Both the position numbers and the translations under genes were made by a program. The notes beneath the pieces were generated by a model. That model was not told the DNA's origin, did no database searches, and saw only the letters and a list, made by a program, of their open reading frames with translations. Positions 23,674 to 35,869 of a stretch of DNA of 64,000 nt are shown piece after piece. Positions within the stretch are counted from its first letter, which is position 1, and each line of letters opens with the position of its first letter. Origin of the DNA: Gordius sp. MW1 (Eukaryota; Nematomorpha; Gordioida; Gordea; Gordiidae); NCBI GenBank assembly GCA_964036665.1, contig OZ038527.1:4402001-4466000 (forward strand), read 5' to 3'.

Positions 23674-26600
23674 AATATCAAGGAATATGGGTTAGCTACG
23701 AAGGGTCACCAGATACTTTAAAGATTGAAATCGATAATGATCCGCTTTCATATGACAGGAATAATCAATTACCCCATCACTCTTTTAGTCCCGTTTCTAT
23801 AAAAAATATCAAAAATCCAACGGTCTATGATGCCACCTTCACTAAAATCCCTAAATTTCACTTTTGGAATAACTATTATTACGACGTATTCAAAAGGGCT
23901 ATGAAGAGATATAACGATTCACCTTTGGCCACATTAGGTGGACCATGTTTAATAGTAAACAAATCACAACTAGCTTTTGCCGACTTCATCGTTATAGATC
24001 CCTACTTCACTAAAAAAGAAAATTTTCCCACAGAGTTACCTAATATTAAGACATTGTTGAAATCCCATCTTAAATTAGTGCTGGTCACGAGGGAGTCTGC
24101 GGCAAAATTTTGGGCTAATGCTAAGCTCGATAAACGCCTTAATCTCAGTGAAATGCTTGAGCCAAGCTACTTCGATTACATAGTTAGCATAGATCCACGG
24201 AGCGACGCTCAACTACCTTATGGAATACGTGTTAATCAGGCTCGATTCAAAAATAGTCCTCAACTGAACGCCCTAGACTTCGCCAGTCGAAAACTTATTG
24301 GAGGTATGTAATTAAACCTTACTTTTTTTAATTATATAACTATTATTTAAAAGAATATGTAAATAACATATATAATAATTAGTATTTGAGTTGTATAATT
24401 GACACCTTTAAAAGCAATATAATATTAAGGTTTCAATACATTATTATTTAAGTAAAAATAAAATTGTCAATAGAGGTGGTGTAAAAGATGACAGTGGTAT
24501 ATAACGCTGAATTTAAACTCTCACATCAAATATCACTAGCTCTGAATAGCTTCTTGAAATAATAACATGTGGTTTTGTATCAAATAATTGGTTAAAACGT
24601 TTAGCCATTCGCAAAGAGAATCGCTTGATTTTCAGTCAACTTTGGAGGTCTCAATTTTGTTTTTCAATAGCTATAAGATTCAAGGATTAACAAGTTGGCA
24701 TACCTCTGAAATTGCCACACTCCTGCGGGTCTCATTTGCTTTTGAATAAAGGCCTAATCTTGCTTGCTCATCATTGATTAGGAATTCGCTCTTATACCAA
24801 TATCTTGTAAAAGAGATTCATCATGGTCGTGATATTTCGGCATCCAACAATGATAGGTATTAGATCTGGGCCATTAGCTATTCCTTTTTGCATCTTGTTC
24901 ATCTGTGTCCTAACTTCATCCTCGTTCGATCATACTTATGTTTGCCTCAATATCGAGAAGAGAATCTCTGTTATTTGCAATATTTATAAGTTTAGATATC
25001 CTCTCCACCTTTCCATCACTTCCTTGAATAAGGTTGGATCCTTCTCGTTTTTGACTATTAAGGACTCCGACATCGCGACATTTCTTCTCCCTTACCTTGG
25101 CTAATTTGTACATAAGCCTTTCGCCTTCTTTATGGTGTGGTTTGTTTGCCATCTTGGTGTACTTCCTTGTTATTGCAACGGCCTTTTAGAGGTTATCTTT
25201 GCCTTCCTATACTCTTGATAATCCTCCAACTTTTTTGATTTATGCAACCGTTTATATAGATTTTCTTTTTTTATTTCGATGAAGTCCCTAAACCATTGAT
25301 CACACCATTATACTTCCTTATTCATAGTTTGCTACCTTTGGTCTGTCCTAGAACCTGAATCGCTTATGACCTTAGTTAGCGTCTTCTAATCTTAGTCTAC
25401 GTCCTTTTGCAACTTACTTGCACTCAAGAGTCACAAGAATTTTGATAATATTCATCGTTCGCCGATGTATCCTTTAGCGTTTCGTAATGAATACGAGGTT
25501 CATAAAACCTTCTTCTTTCGGGAACAACTTTTTTCACACAAATCGATGTTGCCTGGCGATTATTCTCCAGGTATTCTTTTGCAATTCTTAATACTCCTTA
25601 AGTCCTTTCGCCGTATCAGCAGATAGTCAATTTGACTAAAATGCTTCCCACTTCTACAAGTCACAATATGATCTTCGCGTTTTTGGAACTAGGTGTTAGC
25701 GATCGTCATGTCGTATGCTTGGGATACCTGGAGTTTCCTCTTCTATGTTCATCAGTCCAGGCCCATAGCCTCCATGATTGCGTTCATACCCGAGGCGATT
25801 CCCTAAGTGGGCGTTGAAATACACCCCAATAATTAGCCTTTCTCTTCCTGTCCTATTCCTTGTATATCCTTTTCCCATGAAGCGAAGAATATGTCTTTCT
25901 CTAATTCCATACACACAATTTAGTGAGGAACGGTTAAGATGTTCCCATTAATCATCAATCTGGACCCAAATTAACCTGCCGCAACAACGCTTGACTTCCA
26001 CAACCTTATCCTTGAACGATCTGCCTAGATAGATACCGACCCCGTTTCTACGATTTGGTGACCCAATGTAAAATAGTTTGTATACTTCTCCTAACTCCCG
26101 AGCATTGGTTCCGTATCACCTCGTCTCTTGTAGGCAGGCGATGAGTACTTTTCTTCTTTTTAGTATTTGTGCGACCTCGATACTCTTTCCCGTCAAGTTT
26201 TCCAAATTCTAACATTAGTTCCTTACCCGCCTTCGTTGTAAGTCGGGCAGTAACCTAGTGTATTTTTCACATTGCACGGGTGGGGTATGCAGTGCGCGTC
26301 GTTTGTGGAGGACGCTTTAACTTTCTGTTGTAAAGTTCTGTTTGACACTATCATTATTTTGGATTTAATTTTTATATAGAGTTTCTGATATCAACCCTCC
26401 TCTTTTTGCACACGGGATTGAGACCGTGGTAGGTTATATTACTGTTTAAAAATTTGCAACTTAATGTTTTTACTTTTTGTAACAAGTATTTAAAAATGGG
26501 CGCTTTAGCAACTTTTGTGGAATAAGTTCATGTTTGTAAATTATTATGCTATTTAGAGCAATGTAGAACTTAATATGTTATATTTGGTAAATTCGTGTTT

Positions 26601-29600
26601 GGAATTTCGAATGGTCATTTATTTAAGAAAAATAAGCTCTCCAAAAATGTTGTTTTATTTATTAAAAAGGTTTTTTGACAGATTAATTTTGAATTTAATT
26701 TGTAAAGAACATTTTACTAATGATTATTATTATTTATAATGCATAATGAGCAACGATTGCATTATATTTTACGGCACAGCTACTATTAGTAATTGTAAAG
26801 CGAACGAGAGAATGGAGTATGTAAAGCAATTGAAACGACACATCCCTGACATGGATTTGTATGGAGAGTGTTTCGACAATCAAATATGTCTAGCTTTGAA
26901 TAAGGTGACGGTTGATTTTATAAATAGCAAAAAAAAATCCTTTATGCTAATTCTCAAATCCTTCAATAAAATCTTCTAGGGGCAAAATAAGTTAGAGGTT
27001 AATTTAGTTTAATATCTACTCTACTTTTTTAGTTATGTTACTCGAAAATAATAACAGACATATTGAGACCACTTTTAAGATGGCTAAGATTAACCCCATT
27101 CATCGTGGTAAATAATAATATATTTTTATTTAAATTTGAAATTAAGTAATATTAAACTCGGGCCTTCAGCCCTCGTGGGAAGGGGAAGAGGGGAATGGGA
27201 GTAGGAAAAGGGAAGGGGGCAAGGGAAGGAGGAACTCTTCTATACTCCGTATAAACGTAGCATATTTGCTATGCAATTTATGGGCGAGAAAGGGGGCGAG
27301 AATGCCTATAGGGAGGTATTAAATGCAAAATATTTAGTTAATTAGTTATAGGCCCTTGTAGGGGAGGGCATAGGGTAATTATCAATGTTAACCAATTTAA
27401 AAACGAAAAAAAAATTTCGATTTATTTGGCCAATGGTCATTTTTTCCATTGGTCAGTAGCCTGCGGACGATCAAAAAGTCATATTATCAATGGTTTTAAC
27501 AAGAACAAAATATAAATTTAATTTAAAAAAAAATAAAAATTTGCCCTCTCCGGGATTCGAACCCACATCAGTAGAGGCATAGGCCTTTTGTAGGGGCACA
27601 GGGACCCATATCAATAGAGGCATAGAGCCTTGTAGGGGAGGGCATAGGGTAATTATCAATGTTAACCAATTCAAAACGGAAAAAAAAGTTCGATCTATTT
27701 GGACAATGGTCATTTTTTTCATTGGTCAGTAGCCAGCGGACGGCCAAAAAGTCATATCATCAATGTTATTAACAGGAACAATATATTAATTTAATTTTAA
27801 AAAAAAATAAAAATTTTGCCCTCTCCGGGATTCGAACCCATATCAGCAAAGGCATCTGTTTAAAAGCCGGCGCTATAACCCGTCACACCATGCTGCTTTT
27901 AAAATAGGAGAAGTTTTTATGTTATTTATATAGATAATGAAATAATACCATAAATTGCATAGCAATTAAAAGTTGTGTTTTATGTTTAGAAAATCAATAT
28001 ATTTCATCGGTCAGTAGCCAGCGGACGGTCAAAAAGTCATATTATCAATGGTATTAACAAGAACAAAATATTAATTTAATTTAAAAAAATTCGTCCCCTC
28101 CCTGGCTTGAACCCGACACCTCCAGGTCACAAAGCTGGCGCCAATAACTTGAAGGGTAACGGACAACGGACAACTTAAAATCAAAAACGAGCCCATATAA
28201 AAAACTCGGGCCTTCGGCCCTCGTGGGAAGGGGGAGGGGAGAAGGGAAGGGGGGAAGGGAAGGGGGGACGACTCATCTATACTTCGTATAAATGTATCAT
28301 ATTTGCCCTGCAATTTATGGGCGAGAAAGGTGGGAAGGGGCGAGAATGCCTATAGGGGGGTATTAAATGCCTAATGATTAATTAATTATTTATACAAATT
28401 TTCCATTTATAGGCAAAATGTAATATAGGCAAAATGTAATATAGGCAAGGGTTAGGGTTAGATTTAGTGTTTGCATCTAGTTGCGTATTACATTAGTTTT
28501 TAAGGCCTTTAGTGATTATGGGTCTAACAAACATTATATTATAAAACATCACAATGTTAAGAATTTGCAGAATTTTTGGGAGAAATTTTTTGTTGAATTT
28601 GAACAATTTTTAATTAAAAAAATCAAAAATTTGGCGAATGGTCATTTTTTCTCCATTGGTCAGTACCAACAGATACTCTATAAGTCAATAAAAGCCAAAA
28701 AAACGGAAAAAAAATTTTGATGCTCACTTTGGCCAATGGTCATTTTTTTCCATTGGTCAGCAGCCAGCACACGGTAAAAATGGATATAAATTTATAAGAG
28801 TAAAAAAAACGAGAAAAAAAAATTTTCGAATCACATTTTGGCCAATGGTCTTTTTTTTCCATTGGTCAGCAGCCAGGACAGGGTAAAAGTGGATATAAAT
28901 TCATAATAGTCAAAAAAAAACGAAAAAAAAATTTTCGAATCACATTTTGGCCAATGGTCATTTTATTCCATTGGTCAGCAGCCAGCGGACGACCAAAAAG
29001 TCATAATAGCAATGGTAGGAACAGGAACAATCATAATAGTCAAAAAAAACGAAAAATAATTTCGATTCACATTTTGGCCAATGGTCATTTTTTCCATCGT
29101 TCAGGAGCCAGCGGACGGCCAAAAAGTTATAATAGCAATGGTAGTAACAGGAACAATCATAATAGTCAAAAAAAAAAAACTCGGATTCACATTTTGGCCA
29201 ATGGTCATTTTTTTCATTGGTCAGCAGCCAGCGGACGGCCAAAAAGTCTTATAATCAATGATAGTAACAAGAACAATCATAAGAGTCAAAAAAACTTCGG
29301 GATTCTAACCCAAAAACTAGTTAAATTGCATAGCAATTAAAAGTAAACAACTTTTATTTATGTTTATTATATAATAAAATGAAACAATAATAGAACAAGC
29401 GGACGGCCAAAAAGTCATATTATCAATGGTAGTAACAGGAAAAATATATTAATTTAATTTAAAAAATAAAAAAAAATTTTGCCCTCTCCGGGAATTGAAC
29501 CAGCAATCAGAACGTTCGCCGGGGTTCGAACCCACATTAATAGAGGCATAGGCTTTTGTAGGGGCACAGGCACCCATATCAGTAGAGGCATAGGCCCTTG

Positions 29601-30743
29601 TAGTGGAGGGCATAGGGTAATTATAGCAATTAATATCGATGTTACCCAATTCAAAAACGAATAGATATCCTTATGCATTAATTTAACATAGCAATTAAAA
29701 CCCGACCCCGCCCGAAAGCGAGGGAGATAGAGATGAGGGGTGGGGCACCTCTTTCTCATGCATTAATTTAAAAAATCGATAACCTAATATACCCAATGCA
29801 AATAGATAGGGACGGACATCAACGGACAACTAAAAACGAGCCCATAAATTGCATAGCAATTAAAACGAGCCCATAAATTGCATAGCAATTAAAATCAAAA
29901 CCGATATACATCCCAAATCAAAATTTAGGGGCAATTTTATATTAAATTATAACTTGGTTAAATATATACCCAACTCTATTAGTATGTGACTAGAAATTTA
30001 ATTATGGCATGCAGCTCCAACAAGAGAGAAAATGTTATATATATGTTATTATTTTCAAGTTACACATTATAAAGGGTGTGTACGTATTTATAATATAAAC
30101 TTACCCTTAGATGGTATAAACTCCAATTATTATTGGTTTGGTGACTCGTATATAGGGTTTTTCTTGGACAATTAAAAATATTTGTATTATTTTTCAATGC
30201 AATTAAGCAGTCGAATAATCTTTAATTATTAATTATTGTCATATTTTTTATCGTGGTTAGAACTCACATAATATGGTAGACGATCACCCATGTACCAAAA
30301 ACTTGACGTCGCGCTACAAATTTTTCATTGCCATTGAGAACAGTCAATCATGCCCGGCATACATAACTGAAAAATATTGGTATCGGCTCAGCAAGCAAGG
30401 CCCCATACCAATAGTAGGTGGAACGGATAGGGAAAGTTATGAAAAGTGGGCTATACCTAATTCATATATTCACACTGACGATTTTAAAGGACCTGCCTCT
30501 CTAGCTAAATTCTTAAAGAACTTAGGAAACTCATATGTTCGTTACAAAAAATATTTAAAGTGGTCGGAAGGTTGGAGTTGGAAATTTCCCCCACACGACA
30601 CATGGTTTAAGCTCTGCAATTTGGCAAAAGATTCTTTGGCCACGCCTCAGTTTCCAGAGACTGAGTATGAACGCCAAATCAAGAGGGTAAAATTCTTAAC
30701 TTGGTGGAACTCTTGTAATCCAAAGAATACGAGTGAAACTTAA
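23674..30743 (+). CDS. Alpha-1,3-fucosyltransferase (GT10), three exons; 5' end not found
   Basis: The enzyme transfers fucose from GDP-fucose to N-acetylglucosamine in glycans in the Golgi lumen. Exons are 23674-24303, 26780-26904 and 30261-30743. The splice phases agree (1, then 0) and the total is 1238 nt: 2 leading nt plus 412 codons including the stop. In order: YQGIWVSYEGSPDT; SIDPRSDAQLPYG (family motif RxDxxxPYG); TISNCKANERMEYVKQL and DLYGEC (family 'VSNC..R..Yv.eL..yi..d.YG.C'); and in the last exon RYKFFIAIENSQSC..YITEKYW (donor-binding FxxxxENSxxxxYxTEK signature) with PIPIVGG and YIHTDDFKGPASLA. The N-terminal signal anchor should be encoded by an upstream exon that I could not find. 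The first intron (2.5 kb) contains an antisense LINE piece; the second (3.4 kb) contains repeat arrays. No inactivating change is seen in these exons. Confidence 0.88.
24780..26340 (-). pseudogene. RTE-type LINE fragment (endonuclease to start of RT)
   Basis: On the minus strand the order is an N-terminal segment (LQETR-like words are degraded), an apurinic-type endonuclease (RHILRFMGKGYTRNRTGRERL, then the G.ERNHGGYGPGL..EE and hydrophobic D.AI region), the endonuclease-RT linker (EGERLMYKLAKVREKKCRDV, then GKVER) and a short start of reverse transcriptase (NLFYKILV). This is the RTE/CFDP2-like layout. Many stops and frame changes are present. It lies entirely inside the first recognised intron of the fucosyltransferase, antisense to it. 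A second, similar copy is at 53130-54520. Confidence 0.7.
27131..27370 (+). repeat. Composite repeat: GC-rich hairpin block, first copy
   Basis: Begins ACTCGGGCCTTCAGCCC (a hairpin-forming GGGCC..GGCCC in sister copies), then CTCGTGGGAAGG and a purine-rich GGGA/GAGG tract, ACTCCGTATAAACGTA, the junction motif TTTGCTATGCAATTTATGGGC, and GCGAGAATGCCTATAGGGAGG. The same order appears at 28205-28370, 42125-42285 and, inverted, at 37735-37920. There is no coding. Confidence 0.8.
27420..28070 (+). repeat. Repeat units plus tRNA-derived pieces in a fucosyltransferase intron
   Basis: Three units begin with (G)GCCAATGGTCATTTTTT..CATTGGTCAG or its second half, followed by CAGCGGACGGCCAAAAAGTC. They run into segments containing CTCTCCGGGATTCGAACCC, a reverse-strand tRNA B box. 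Between 27900 and 28000 lies a piece matching the subterminal part of the 33416 hAT element (TAGATAATGAAATAAT, GTTGTGTTTTATG). So the block is a mosaic of minisatellite, SINE and hAT pieces. Confidence 0.7.
27816..27900 (-). repeat. tRNA-derived SINE-like segment
   Basis: Read on the minus strand there is a TGGTGTGACGGG box (A-box-like), then TTATAGCGCCGGCTTTTAAA, and a perfect B box GGGTTCGAATCC (27828-27839) followed by CGGAGAGGG. Spacing and order match a tRNA gene with an extra arm, but pairing of the acceptor stem is not evident, so I treat it as a SINE head. Partial B-box copies also occur at about 27550, 28095, 29520 and 37305. Confidence 0.65.
28205..28510 (+). repeat. Composite repeat: hairpin block and telomere-like tract
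   Basis: Starts CTCGGGCCTTCGGCCCTCG (a perfect GGGCC-TTC-GGCCC hairpin). A GGGGGAAGG tract, CGAGAATGCCTATAGGGGGG, two copies of ATATAGGCAAAATGTAAT and GGGTTAGGGTTAGATTTAG follow. The block is nearly identical to 42128-42420 and leads in both cases into the minisatellite array, so they are copies of one larger unit of at least 1.1 kb. Confidence 0.85.
28633..29310 (+). repeat. Minisatellite array, 98-127 bp units
   Basis: The anchor GGCCAATGGTCATTTT recurs at 28731, 28840, 28949, 29076 and 29196 (a degraded one at 28633), giving unit lengths of 109, 109, 127 and 120. Each unit has CATTGGTCAGCAGCCAGC, CGGCCAAAAAGTC, GTAACAGGAACAATCATAA and an A-run. The array is open in several frames because stops are rare in the unit. 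Unit lengths are not constant multiples of three, so I do not call a protein. Confidence 0.88.
29480..29930. repeat. Degenerate SINE pieces and doubled junction motif
   Basis: Contains two reverse-strand B-box-like words (GGGAATTGAACC, GGGGTTCGAACCC), repeated 'AGAGGCATAGG' phrases, and at 29838-29892 two tandem copies of GAGCCCATAAATTGCATAGC. Also present is GAGGGAGATAGAGATGAGGG, which recurs twice at 43675-43750. The region ends the repeat complex inside the last fucosyltransferase intron. Confidence 0.65.
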
Positions 30744-32500
30744 TACCTACCCAAATTGACCTTTTTTGCAAAAATCTTTCATTACCGGGATGTTAATTTA
30801 TAAATTTTTATATGTGTAGATAAGCACTAATAAAACTTAGTACTTTGTTAAGTTAAATTAAATAAGACGGTACTAAAATTTATTTATTACTTTGCAATTT
30901 TTAGGAAAGTCTCTAGACTCACTTTTCTAAGAATTTTGGCATTTTAAAACATGAATACTATATTCCATGTATTTCAATTAACTATGAATAACTATAATTC
31001 ATGGCGTAATTATTTTAAAAAATTTTTGTATATATTTTGGGATATAAATTGTTTACTTTTTGTATGTAAAAGTATTTGTTATAAAATGCATTGTAATATG
31101 TGCAACTAATTATATTAATGTTATGATTAATTATAAAAAGTATCCACATGCACCTTTGTAGTTTCTGACAATACAATAATAAATATGGAATAAATTCTTC
31201 ATGAACCAACTGATAATAGTTATATCAGAAGACGAAACATTGAACTTAAGCATGGGCTCACCCAGGATTTGGACTGGGGGAAAGAAGCAAAAACTTTAAG
31301 TGTTAATTTTTTTTGGAATTGCTTTCCGATTATTGCTCTGGCCTCAACCATATAAAAATTAAAGATGGATTAATATAGGCGAATATAAAAAATTTAACCT
31401 TTTTTTAAATTATAAATATAAAATCAAAAGTTATATATTTTTCTAGGCTTTTTGGCCAACTGTTCAATGACTATGGATTTAATTTATTTAATTTTTGGAT
31501 TCACCAACTTTCTGTGAACCCTCATTAAACACAATCCATTTAACGGAATTTCCGTTTTTCAATAAACATAAATCCAATTATTAGCGAAAAAAATTATAAT
31601 GTTCATATAAATTCAAATTACGCAACTAGTAATCTCAACTTGATAGTAAATTTCAATAATAAAAACTAAATTACCGCGTAGACTTGCTAATGAGTGTCTA
31701 TATTAATTTATATTAAGTTTAACTGGGAGGGGGCATAAGTCAAAACATTTTCCATTTGTAACGCTATTTTTATAAAAAAAAAATTTCCCCTTGGCTACGC
31801 CCATGATCTTAAGGCATTCCTTCGTTTCATCAATGGTAACTAAAGGTCCCATTAATTTTAATTATACGATTCAGTTAAATATTAGTAAACCCAGGGTTTA
31901 GTGTGTCCATTTTGGCAGACACGAAAGTAATAATTCTTTTTGAAATTTGCTCTTATTAATGAAACTCAGAAACTCTTATTCCTATTAACGTAAATATCTC
32001 ATACAGTTTAGTAAAATGATGTACAAGCAATATTAATAACTTTTTTAATTAGTTAATTTTATTTGTAAGCATTAAAAATCATATATGAAATATAAAAGGG
32101 ATAAAATATTATAAAGTAGTGTACAAGCGATATTTATAAAGTTTTCAGTTTAAAAAATTTTAGCTATGATTTTATAAAAAAAATTTATTTATATTATAAC
32201 TTAAACAAATTCGGGGAAAATGATATAGGATATAATTTTATTAAGCCTAGACATGTCGAGATTTCTCGTCGAGGCGAGACCGACATATTTTTAGGCCGAG
32301 ACGAGATTCTCAAGACCGAAACCGAGACGAGATTTTTTTTTCAAGACCGAGACGATACTAGATCAAAACAGTATAAAACAATTGGTCATTTACTTTGCTT
32401 CTCCCTTTGCAAACCCTATCCCTGCATCTGTAATATTTAACCTCGTTTTTAGTTTGGTGGTATGTGCTCGAGATGGTCAAAAAGGGTATAAATACATAAG
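30744..32500. other. Intergenic DNA downstream of the fucosyltransferase
   Basis: This stretch is AT-rich, with no further gene recognised. It includes a MITE (31249-31805) and, at about 32250-32365, a short fragment rich in CGAGACGAGA words that belongs to the same family as the hAT element at 47610. Confidence 0.5.
31249..31805. mobile_element. MITE with CATGGGC ends and TTAA-type flanks
   Basis: The left end reads GCATGGGCTCACCCAGGATT; the right end, inverted, reads ATCATGGGCGTAGCCAAGG. Both are flanked by CTTAA, so a TTAA-centred target duplication is plausible. There is no coding. The piece at 8468-8634 shares the terminal word. The family is uncertain; a TTAA target would fit piggyBac-like mobilisation. 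Confidence 0.5.
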
Positions 32501-32544
32501 AGCCAAATATAGCAATTAATTAAAAAGATAAAAAAAGTCGAACA

Positions 32545-32735
32545 CTTTGGCCAATGGTCATTTTTTTCCTTGGTCAGTAGTCAGGGGACGGCCAAAAAGC
32601 CTATATTAATAATGTTATTAACAAGGACAATGTATTATCAATGTTAGGTTTATAATAAAAAAATAACAAAGAGCAAAAAAAATTGCCCTCACCGAGATGC
32701 AAACTCTTATGAGTAGAGGCATCCTTATAAAGGGG
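32545..32735 (+). repeat. Isolated copy of the minisatellite/SINE mosaic
   Basis: One GGCCAATGGTCATTTTTTTC unit with GGACGGCCAAAAAG, followed by a degraded reverse-strand tRNA B-box region (CACCGAGATGCAAACTC) and the phrase AGTAGAGGCATCC. It is the same arrangement as at 27420-27880, showing that the mosaic moves or is copied as a unit. Confidence 0.6.
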
Positions 32736-33700
32736 GTGTTGCCACGGGGTATGGTACTCAGGATGGCTCAATCGAAATCCCAAGCTGTCGCAGTGAAACA
32801 CAACGATATATGACGTCAATTCGACGTAGGCATATCGGGGCAAAAACGAAAAAACGCGGCAATTACACAGCTCTACAAATATTGACTTTGTGATTCCATC
32901 CCGCAATCAGACCAATAATTCTGATAGAGTATTTTGCGTTGAAAAATAATATGTTTTTAGTTTTTTCCCAAAACTTCCAGTTTATTAGATAAACGAGGCT
33001 GAAGGTGCCAAAAATGCACATTTTAAGCCTTTTTAAGGCTATATTGCCACGGCATTTTTAATATTTAGTAAAAAATAGTAATATATTCATGTAAATTAAA
33101 GTTTCATCTATAGGTCCATTAATTATTTTTTTTGTATCACCCTTATCTTTAAATTTATACGCGTTTGCGTAAACTTCTTCTCCTTAAATAAATTCGTCCC
33201 ACGATGTCTGGTAAACGGAGTACATTAGAGTTCATACTGCGTGAGCGATGTTTACCAACACATATCTCTCTCCCTTTACCTACTCTCCTCTGTTTCTACT
33301 CTACTCCCGCCCCCTTCATGTGTGCTTGGCTAGATATGGGGGCGGGAGTGGAAGAGATGGAGAAAGGGGGAGATTGATGTGTTAGTAAATCGCGTGTATA
33401 GTATATACTCTAATGCAGTGGTTCTTAACCTTTTTATACATGCGACCCCCCAAATATTTTATAATTTTTTTGCGACCCCCCCATTTTTTTTATAATAATT
33501 TATATTTGTTAAATTATCTATTATATGATTTTTTATTATTGTTTCATTTTATTAAATAATAAACATAAAACACAACTTTATTATTTCATTATCTATTTAA
33601 AATTTAAATAGATAATGAAATAATATCAACATAAAAACTTCATAATTAAACATAAAAACAATTCATTTATAATAAAAAGGATATGCATTCGGAAATATAT

Positions 33701-35616
33701 TTAATGAGATTTCTGCTGCTGAACATCATCAACCAATTTGTTAATTCTTGGTTCAATTGATTGTAATGCTATCCTCATGCAGGAATCTAGTCGCAATCGA
33801 TTGCGTTTTTTAGTTTTTATATCCACCATAGTTGAGAAACCTTTTTCACACAAATATGTACTAGCGAAAGGCAGCAAATTTTGCATTGCTGCTGAAAATA
33901 ATGGAGGATATTCTGCACGAATTTGTATCCAAACTTGCGCCAAACTTTTAGTTTTAAACAAAGATTTTAAATTACAATCATTTATTAATTCTAATAATGA
34001 ATCTTCATCATCTGATGATAAATTGGTATTTTTATAATTGTTGTATGGATCTTGAATCCAGAGTTTTGTAATGTGACCTTCATCATTAGGGAAATATTTT
34101 TCAAATTTATCAATTAATTTTAAAATATGACATTTAATCAAGTAATTTACATTTTCTTTCTCGAATTGAAATTTTGAATCAGAGATTAGTTGTGAATAGA
34201 ATGGAAACATTTCATATATATTTGAGTCTATTCTTTGAATCCATCTTTGTAATTTCATTTTCATAGCCTCAATTTTGTTATGCATAGTAAAAATATCAGA
34301 TTTAGGTCCTTGCATAGATATATTCAACTGATTTAGAATTGTAAAAATATCCGCTAGATATGACAATTTAGCGACCCAATTATTGTCATCAAAATAGCTT
34401 GATAGGCTGGAGTTTTTATCATTTAAAAAAAGTTCAACTTCCAGTCTCAATTCAAATAAACGAGTTAAGATTTTTCCTCGTGATAGCCATCTCACTTCTG
34501 TGTGAAATAAAAGAGAACTATTATCTGCGCCAACTTCTTCACAAAAAATTGAAAATAATCTTGACTTTAGTGAACTTCCTTTTATGAAATTTATAATCTT
34601 TACTGAAATTATCAAAACTTCATTCAATTCTTCACTCATTTCCTTGGAGGCTAATTGTTCCCTATGAATAAAACAATGAGTAGTTGTTATGTTTGCATGT
34701 GCAATACGTTTTATTCTTGCATAGAGGCAGCACCATCTGTGCAAATTCCAACACAGTTTTTCCAGAGTAAGCCATTAGTATTCAGAAAGGAATCTATTTT
34801 GTTAAATATATTTTCACTTGTTGTATCTGTTTCTAAGTCTATGCAAAAGAGAAATTCTTCAGATATATCCATTTTTATAAAATCAATAAATCGAATGTAT
34901 CCTAAGCAAATGCTCCTGTTAGAAACATCTGTAGATTCATCTATTTGTAATGAGAACCAAGGAGAATTTTTAATATAGCCAGTTAACTGTTCCTGAAGAT
35001 CATTAGCTATTAATAAAGTTCTATTATAAATTGCATCATTTGACAAAGGTATTTCTTTAATTTTGTTTGACACAAAGGGTTCAAATAGCTCTTTACAAAT
35101 ATTAAACATGGCAGGTTTTAATAATTCTTCGGCTATAGTAAATGGTTTTTTTGCTTTTGCAATGTACAAAGCTGCAATAAATGAAGCTTTTAATAAATTT
35201 TTATTGGTAGTAGTTGTCACATTTATGAGCGTCTTTTGATTTTTTAATTCATCTCTTTTTCTTATAAAAAAATCTTCCTTTTTATTTTTATATTTATCAT
35301 GGTTAAGATTTAAATGCCTCCACAATTTATTAGGTTTCATTGATTCATTAGAGAGAACTACACCACATATAACACATTGTGGTTTTGTAGTTCCTCGAAC
35401 TTCTATGCTTACAAACCCATATTTAATATAATCACGATAGTATTTTCTAATTCTATTGTTACTTGATTTTATACCTTTAGTTTTAGGACTATTGGTTTTT
35501 TCCGTTTCATTTTTCGCTGTATCATCATCGGAACCTTCACTAATATTTGAAGTTCCTGGTCCGCGATTATTTAGATCAAAAAAAATTTCCAATGTTTCTT
35601 TCTGCTTTTTGCTCAT
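33701..35616 (-). pseudogene. hAT transposase with one frameshift
   Basis: The first part (34711-35616) has an acidic Ser/Thr N-terminus, a BED-type zinc finger (QCVICG..LSNESMKPNKLWRHL..H), the segment FSLQIDESTDVSNRS (first catalytic Asp) and ICTDGAASM (second Asp). The second part (33701-34744) continues with RIKRIAHAN..THCFIHREQLA, EVRWLSRGKIL, and the hAT C-terminal domain PLFSAAMQNLLPFASTYLCE..FSTMVDIKTKKRNRL. The frames overlap at 34711-34744, so the copy carries a single frame change there, possibly with a small loss. Otherwise the length (about 640 codons) fits SCAND3/ZBED5-like hAT proteins. It is probably recently active but not functional as it stands. Confidence 0.9.
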
Positions 35617-35869
35617 AATATGGAATATAATAACTATTTAAAATGAACAAACAATATAAGAAATAATGCACTATTTTGCGATCCAAAGTCTGTGGTGAGA
35701 AGTTCGCTTTATTTTTAAATTTCAGAAGTTAAATTTGTTGAATTGTAAAATTAAATGAAGATAATTATTTTAAAGATTAGAAAATGAATAAATTATGAAA
35801 CAGCAAAAAAATCTACCATTCAAAAAATTATTTTCATTATAAATAATAAGTTTCACAACGTATTTTAAT

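Noticed and set aside
27816-27900. A genuine tRNA gene
   Set aside because: The B box is perfect but the A box is poor and no acceptor-stem pairing is evident. Related pieces are scattered among repeats, so a SINE origin is more likely.
28633-29310. Regular repeats with spacers, suggestive of a CRISPR array
   Set aside because: The genome is eukaryotic, the units are over 100 bp, the whole unit is repeated rather than a short repeat with unique spacers, and no cas gene is present.
28954-29340. A 128-residue open frame with a repeated ANGHFF..SGRPKS peptide, and its kin at 42398-43236 and 36956-37551
   Set aside because: The frames run through the minisatellite. Unit lengths of 109, 127 and 120 bp do not keep phase, the start codon lies inside the repeat anchor, and both strands are open. 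This is a by-product of a stop-poor repeat.
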